64,000 bases of DNA, taken from NCBI GenBank assembly GCA_963377175.1, contig CAUJNA010002890.1, forward strand, positions 1,062,010 through 1,126,009. Direction: 5' to 3'. The position numbers and the translations under genes are program-made. Shown piece by piece: positions 58,469 to 64,000 of the stretch. The DNA is from Effrenium voratum. Its lineage: Eukaryota; Sar; Dinophyceae; Suessiales; Symbiodiniaceae. Every line of letters begins with the position of its first letter. Positions within the stretch are counted from its first letter, which is position 1. Under the pieces are notes generated by a model. It was not told the origin of the DNA, searched no databases, and was given only the letters and a program-made list of their open reading frames with translations.

Positions 58469-59310
58469 GTACCAAAACATTTTTTTTCATGGGGAACCGC
58501 CAAATGTAGGAGTGCGTTTGTATCTAGGGGACCCCCCCATTAAACTAATCAATGGTGTTTTGCCCGTGGCTTCCCTTTAAAAGCACAAAACAGGGGTACC
58601 CCCAAAACAAGACAGACCTGCATCTACAGAATACCAGTGCTTTCAGTTGCCACTATAGTAGGTCAAAGATAGAGATTTAATAACCTGGTTACCTATCATA
58701 GTGATACCTTAAAGCACTGGGCAAACTATGTACGAAGTTAGGCGTGCCCCCTTAACGCTTGGATGTTTGGCCAAGTTACTAACGTTTGGATGGTATACCC
58801 ACTACTAGCCAGATTAGCTTCACTTCTACAACCAGGCTAGAACTTAGGTTTCTAAACACTTCCTGACTCGGTCAACCACTTCCCCCCACAAAGCCCGGTA
58901 GGAACCGCACCGAACGTCATCGCGTTGCAAGGAAAGGCCTTGAGGAGGATTATTGGATTATCTCGCTCCCCGAGTTATAGACTATATATTTTCGGAACAT
59001 CATTTTAGTGGTAGACAAACAGTTCAGACTTGTTCAGGCCAATCCACTCAGGAAATGAGTTGCAGTTTAATTCCTGCCTCAACAACTTTATGGAATGGCA
59101 CCAAACAAGAGAGAGACGAGCTGGGTTCTCAGCAGGGTGCCGAACAGCGCATTGTTGATTGACCCAAAGGGCCACCAAACCAGGGGGCTATTAAAAACCT
59201 TGAGGGGCCTTTTGTTGACAAACCCTTTAGGGGGTATTAAACCCAAGGGCCGATCAACATAGCCCATGTTAACGGAACAAGACATAAGCACTTTGTCCAA
59301 ACCCCCTATT
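58469..59310. other. Non-coding stretch, nothing clear
   Basis: A loose inverted pair (CCACTATAGTAGGTCAAAG and TAACCTGGTTACCTATCATAG) lies at 58650-58715. No gene recognised. Confidence 0.35.
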
Positions 59311-59414
59311 TGGGTATGGGTCAAAATTGAAGCACCAGAAAAACCGCTGGTTTTAGTCCTTGGTTCTATTTACCGGGGTTCCATTTCGGATACCCATTTT
59401 TGACCCACAGCCAT
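59311..59414. repeat. M4 dispersed repeat, copy 5
   Basis: TGGGTATGGGTCAAAATTGA at the left, CATTTTTGACCCACAGCCA at the right. Confidence 0.88.
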
Positions 59415-59570
59415 TTAGCACCCAGAAACATCTTGCGAGAAATCCCATCCTGCGAGTCGCCCGTAAGGAGGGTGGCTCACGTATCACCTGGGATGAGGAC
59501 CCAAGGGGCGGGTGGACGCAAAACAAAGCCTGTGGCAAGAAAGGGCGTGGGTGTTTGATCCCTGAGTTAG

Positions 59571-59653
59571 TACCTGGAGTCTCCATGACCCTCAATGACC
59601 CCAAAACGTTGGGTAATGACCCCATTTTTCAAATGTCATGGAGACTCCAGGTA
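59571..59653. repeat. M1 palindromic repeat, copy 13
   Basis: TACCTGGAGTCTCCATGACC at the left, GGAGACTCCAGGTA at the right, with a shortened centre. Confidence 0.92.
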
Positions 59654-60016
59654 AGTTGTCAGTAACCTATATATAGCCCACTTTCTTGTCAGTCCCCCCA
59701 AGTGGTGTTTGTTAGGTGGCTAACCACTTACTAACTTGGCCAAACATCGGAGAGGGGCGTCTCGTGTTTGGAGTCCGTGTGCTTTTGGGCTTGCTTTACC
59801 GGACAGCTCACGAAAAAAAACGGGCAGCATTTCCGCATACTTCTTTGACAAGGCAGAGGATCAAACAGTGAATCGCCACGACAGGTCCAGGTGACCTAAA
59901 GACAATGACTCCCCGCACATGGACCAGAAGATCAGACACTGCAAAACGCAATAGCTGAGCTTGTTTTTCAGAGCCGAAACCAGGGTCCCCCCAAGTGCGG
60001 AAAGTGGAATATCTGG

Positions 60017-60112
60017 CACCTGGAGTCTCTTTCTGAGCCTTTAAAAAGGGTTCATGACCCCAGGATTTGGGATAATGACCCCATTTTTTGAGGGTCATGG
60101 AGACTCCAGGTA
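60017..60112. repeat. M1 palindromic repeat, copy 14
   Basis: CACCTGGAGTCTCTTTCTGA at the left, GGAGACTCCAGGTA at the right. Confidence 0.92.
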
Positions 60113-60225
60113 CCCTAAATTTGTTGGACCTTTTGGGGAGTTTTGACTGTTTTAGTGGGAATCGCGCAGTTCGTCCTCCCTTTTGCCAGTTTACGAACCG
60201 AGATCATGTGTTGCTCCCTGGGAAC

Positions 60226-61023
60226 AAGGGAAATTATGAGGCGGGCCCCCATAATTTTCGCAGGATTTGGGATTGGGGGCAGCACGTTGTGCAGGTTGCA
60301 AGGGCCAATGCCTATGTGGAATGTCCGTCCAATTTTTCAGCCAACCTGAAAGGGGCACCCTGAAAAAAACCAGCAACCGTTATGTACTGAAACGCATTTT
60401 GGGGGTTGTGTCAAGGGAAATTATGAGGCGGGCCCGCATAATTTTCGCAGGATTTGGGATTGGGGGCAGCACGTTGTGCAGGTTGCAAGGGCCAATGCCT
60501 ATGTGGAATGTGTCCGTCCAATTTTTCAGCCAACCTGAAAGGGGCACCCTGAAAAAAACCAGCAACCGTTATGTACTGAAACGCATTTTGGGGGTTGTGT
60601 CAAGGGAAATTATGAGGCGGGCCCGCATAATTTTCGCAGGATTTGGGATTGGGGGCAGCACGTTGTGCAGGTTGCAAGGGCCAATGCCTATGTGGAATGT
60701 GTCCGTCCAATTTTTCAGCCAACCTGAAAGGGGCACCCTGAAAAAAACCAGCAACCGTTATGTACTGAAACGCATTTTGGGGGTTGTGTCAAGGGAAATT
60801 GTGAGGCGGGCCCCCATAATTTTTGCAGGATTTGGGATTGGGGGCAGCACGTTGTGCAGGTTGCAAGGGCCAATGCCTATGTGGAATGTGTCCGTCCAGT
60901 TTTTCAGCCAACCTGAAAGGGGCACCCTGAAAAAAACCAGCAACCGTTATGTACTGAAACGCCTTTTTGGGGTTGTGTCAAGGGAAATTGTGAGGCGGGC
61001 CCCCATAATTTTCGCAGGATTTG
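60226..61023. repeat. Tandem array with 189-bp period, about 4.2 copies
   Basis: Units begin near AAATTATGAGGCGGGCCC at 60231, 60419, 60608, 60797 and 60986 (partial), and contain GTGCAGGTTGCAAGGGCCAA and CCAGCAACCGTTATGTACTG. Since 189 is a multiple of 3, both strands keep long open frames through the array. Very few differences between units point to recent expansion. Confidence 0.96.
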
Positions 61024-61297
61024 AGCATTTTTGGGGTTGACCCGATGTAGTGTTCAGGGGGTTTCGCCCCGGAGGCTGATTTACTTAATGGGGGGGGGGG
61101 TCCGGGTTTAATATTAGGGGGTAGAGACTACATTTCTATGACACATCACTTGCCTGGATGCGGGGGAATATGTCGATGCATGTGGTTGCGTCAGGACAAT
61201 GCGCCTAGGGTGTACGTGGCTCCAGGCGTGGGTGTTCGATCGCTTTCGTCGCGGCATAGGGACCAAACCACAACCCTAGGGTACCGATTCCCATGAA

Positions 61298-61413
61298 TGT
61301 CGAACCCATATGAATCAACCCCTGTTTGTTAATACTGTAGGGGATGTCCCTGAGTTTAGTGGGGAATCAGACCACTTTTAACACGCTGGGGTTGATTAAT
61401 ATGGCGTCAACAT
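61298..61413. repeat. M5 dispersed repeat, copy 6
   Basis: TGTCGAACCCATATGAATCA at the left, GGGGTTGATTAATATGGCG then TCAACATGA at the right. The rest of 61024-61879 shows no gene. Confidence 0.75.
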
Positions 61414-61879
61414 GAAAAGAATGGCAAGGACCCAGTTTAGAGGATCACAAGCGTTAGCTAAACAGCGGTTCTGTCAGCCCCCCTCCCCCCCCGCAGAGTG
61501 TTTGAACGGCATGCCTGAATCGGGAGGGGAAAACCGGGGTCAGCATTTTGTGATTGTTTCTCCTAGGGTTCTCAGGTTCAGAAGCTGAATTCAGTTAGTT
61601 CCCTTTGTTGCCCCCAGACTAATATACTCCCAATTCAGTGTGGATGTTGTGGAGGGAATGCCCGCCCCAATAGGATGGGTTCTACTTAGATCCGGGGTCA
61701 ACATTTGAACGGGGGTGACTTTGGCATATGGGCGCAGAGAAACTTGGCACCCAACGGATTTCGGCTAAAGCCCGAGGGCCCGTCCGCGGTGGCAAGCCCA
61801 GCCATCCAGTCCCTGCGGGCGTTTTGATGTTTCGAGTTGGTTTCGGGGCGTTTGGGTGCTTGGGCTTCGATTCAACAAC

Positions 61880-62142
61880 CACCTGGAGTCTCCATGACTC
61901 TTGAACAATGCTTGGAAGAACCAACCATTATTCTACCCCCTACTCCAAATACCCACTTTTTTTAGGGTGTCATGTGGACCCTCTACTAAAAAAGGAGGTA
62001 TGTACCGTGGAAAACCAGGTTATAAAAATAAAAATAAATTCAAAAAACATAATAATAATAACACAACTGGAAAAACGGGTAATTGGAGTGAGGGGTAGGT
62101 GATGACCAACCATTTTGTAAGGGTCAGAAGGAGGCCCCAGGA
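61880..62142. repeat. M1 palindromic repeat, copy 15, interrupted
   Basis: The left end ACCTGGAGTCTCCATGACTC and the right end GGTCAGAAGGAGGCCCCAGG are separated by about 150 extra bases, including an A/T-rich AAATAAAAATAAATTC tract. Confidence 0.7.
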
Positions 62143-62728
62143 AGTCAACATCTTTCCGCCGGATCAGAGATAGAACGGAGCAAGCCGGGCCTGCAATCAG
62201 GGCCTGAAACCATTTAAGATGGGCCGGCTGGATCCGCATCTTTTAATTGTCGAACCTGTTTTTGTTTAAGGGTAAGCTAAACAACTGAATCAGAAAACAT
62301 ATACTTAGTTTCTTTTGGGTGGATTTACCCAAACAGAAAAACTTGGTAAACTATTTTGCATACATGCATATCTTGCAGAATACTTTGCGTCTTTTGGGTG
62401 GACGAAGTCTGAGACAGCACCACAAAAGCACATATGAATTGATACTACTTAGTTCTTTTTTGGCGGACCAAATTTGAAACAGAACCACGAGGAAGCAATT
62501 AACAATAAAAGATGGACTAAGCCTGAAACAAAACCACGGACAGATCTTTTCTTGCTGGTGCTCAGCAGGGAATGAGGAATTCACACCCATATACACCATC
62601 CCTTGGGGTTTCCCTTCAGGGGACCAAAACCTGTATAGGGTCATTTTTTCATGCGCTGCTTGTCTCACCAGCAAGCTTTTTCCGCGTATCGCGTTTTCGT
62701 GCGCCAAGTCATAAGTCGCTCTCGGCAG
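62143..62728. other. Non-coding stretch with an M7 half copy
   Basis: GGGAATGAGGAATTCACACCC near 62569 and CCATCCCTTGGGGTTTCCC (62596) resemble M7 words. Short repeats of CTTTTGGGTGGA and AAACAGAACCACGA lie at 62307-62560. No gene. Confidence 0.4.
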
Positions 62729-62775
62729 GCCGGAGCGATGCCAAGACCTTCGAGTTTGCAGCGGCCTCGGAGCGT
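62729..62775 (+). CDS. Small exon-like island
   Basis: Acceptor CTCGGCAG ends at 62728. The frame reads RSDAKTFEFAAASERGFVG; the donor is unclear (GT near 62772-62776). AKTFEF recalls the K-x-F-x-F-D strand of kinesin motors and might follow the exon at 56510, but this is weak. Confidence 0.25.
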
Positions 62776-62815
62776 GGTTTCGTGGGCTTATCCTGTGGAA
62801 CTTGACCAGAGGGGT

Positions 62816-62895
62816 CCTAGGTCCCCCAGCTAGGTGCCCTTTTACCTAATCTTTTTTTGGGGAGGCCCCTACTAGAAGAGACTAGAACAAAGGGT
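62816..62895. repeat. M2 palindromic repeat, copy 7 (right end lost)
   Basis: CCTAGGTCCCCCAGCTAGGTG at the left; after CCCCTACTAGAAGAGACTAG the element breaks off. Confidence 0.85.
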
Positions 62896-63094
62896 TGCAA
62901 CTTAGGTTGCGAACAGCTAGCTCACTAGCTTCTCGGAACACCCAAGTAGGGCTATGAGAAACAGAGGAGGTTTGAACCATGTGTCAGCATGCTAGGCCCT
63001 GGTGGAGTATCGGATGTCACTCATCTTTTTGGCCTTGAACTGTACTTCAGGAAGGCTGTGAGTCAGCTGTCGAACACAGTTTCGATATTTGCCA

Positions 63095-63295
63095 GTGGAT
63101 CCATTTACCTGCATAACAGGTATAAAAAAAGCCTTCAAAAACCAAGAGAACACTGGCTGGTTGCCTACTATAGTCCATTTACGTGGGAAAGGCAGGTATC
63201 CAAAAACAACATCCTTCAAAACCAGATCCACTTACCTGCATAACAGCCTTCAAAGCCAAGAGGAAACTTGCGAAGGGTTACCTACTATAGTGGTA
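63095..63295. repeat. Diverged direct duplication
   Basis: CCATTTACCTGCATAACAGG...CCTTCAAAAACCAAGAG...CCTACTATAGT recurs as CCACTTACCTGCATAACAGC...TTCAAAGCCAAGAGG...CCTACTATAGT about 126 bp later. Confidence 0.8.
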
Positions 63296-63375
63296 TCTTG
63301 GATCCACGGCGTTTGGTTGGCCAAAGAAGCCACTCAGACTGTGACGGATTGAGTTGTTTAGTTGCTTCTGTTGCC

Positions 63376-63860
63376 GTGTTGTGTGTGTGTGTGGTGTGTG
63401 TGTGTGTGTGTGGTGTGTGTGTGTGTGGTCTGGTGTGGTGTGGTGTGGGTGTGGGTGTGGGTGTGGGTCTGGGTCTGGGTGTGGGTGTGGGTGTGGGTGT
63501 GGGTGTGGGTGTGGGTGTGGGTGTGGTCTGTGTGTGTCTGTGTCTGTGTCTGTGTCTGTGTCTGTGTCTGTGTCTGTGTCTGTGTCTGTGTCTGTGTCTG
63601 TGTCTGTGTCTGTGTCTGTGTCTGTGTCTGTGTCTGTGTCTGTGTCTGTGTCTGTGTCTGTGTCTGTGTCTGTGTCTGTGTCTGTGTCTGTGTCTGTGTC
63701 TGTGTCTGTGTCTGTGTCTGTGTCTGTGTGTCTGTGTCTGTGTCTGTGTCTGTGTCTGTGTCTGTGTCTGTGTCTGTGTCTGTGTCTGTGTCTGTGTCTG
63801 TGTCTGTGTCTGTGTCTGTGTCTGTGTCTGTGTCTGTGTCTGTGTGTGTGTGTGTGTGTT
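63376..63860. repeat. Compound microsatellite (GT)n, (GTGGGT)n, (TGTGTC)n
   Basis: GT tracts to about 63435, GTGGGT units to about 63524, then about 50 units of TGTGTC with one phase slip near 63727-63730, then GT again. Open frames here are artefacts. Confidence 0.98.
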
Positions 63861-64000
63861 TTCCAGTAGTTTTCTGATGCAGTGGTTGTGTGGTCTTGGT
63901 TGCTATGTGTTTTGTTGCTTCTGGCTCGGGGTGATTGGTTCAGGCTCGATGTGAGCTGTTGTAAAGAGGGTGTCCACGACCCCTCAAGAAAAACAAAATC

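Noticed and set aside
60267..61040. A 257-aa repetitive protein
   Set aside because: It starts and ends with the 189-bp array, and the minus strand is equally open; no exon boundaries or family motifs. Kept only as a finding about the array.
63268..63954. Long open frames of CV, VS and CL repeats
   Set aside because: They come from the compound GT/TGTGTC microsatellite.

Overview
This is a eukaryotic nuclear window that carries one integrated DNA virus. The host DNA (1-15794 and 37097-64000) is fairly GC-rich. It holds short GC-rich exon islands, all reading on the + strand, spread through kilobases of introns and intergenic DNA packed with small palindromic repeats, microsatellites and tandem arrays. 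Where splice sites can be inferred, acceptors read AG|G and donors are GT, GC or GA. That pattern, one-directional genes, and introner-like repeats beside exons point to a dinoflagellate; this is inference.

Host left flank: the last exon of an upstream gene ends at 92. Six phase-compatible exons follow (632-8476) of a gamma-glutamylcyclotransferase-like (GGCT/AIG2) gene. Further unassigned exon-like islands lie up to 15.2 kb, the last resembling half of a fibronectin type III domain. Host right flank: more islands, including a GGCT-like C-terminal exon (46992-47050), plus a 148-bp tandem array, a long pyrimidine tract, a long GT microsatellite, a 189-bp tandem array and a hexanucleotide microsatellite. 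At least seven repeat families (called M1-M7 here) recur on both sides of the virus.

Virus: 15795-37096 (21.3 kb, AT-rich, densely coding, no sign of introns) is a Polinton-like endogenous virus with about 350-bp terminal inverted repeats. It sits between two poly-G runs inside a unit of a host tandem repeat. It encodes a 1250-aa protein-primed-type family B DNA polymerase, a retroviral-type (rve) integrase, an A32/FtsK-like packaging ATPase, a double-jelly-roll-type major capsid protein, a penton-like minor capsid protein, a long fibre with a C-terminal S74 intramolecular chaperone, a class 3 lipase, a C5 cytosine methyltransferase, a GIY-YIG endonuclease, several zinc-finger proteins and four small proteins sharing an F-box-like LPxxV motif. 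No protease gene was recognised.

How the viral genes fit together: polymerase, integrase, methyltransferase and endonuclease read intact. Capsid protein, ATPase, fibre and lipase each carry one small disabling lesion. Five genes share a strong upstream motif (AAACTACTTAAAGA), a likely early promoter, while the virion genes begin almost directly after TATATA-like boxes, a likely late class. The two genes nearest the ends point outwards and have nearly identical promoters in inverted orientation, although their proteins have diverged.
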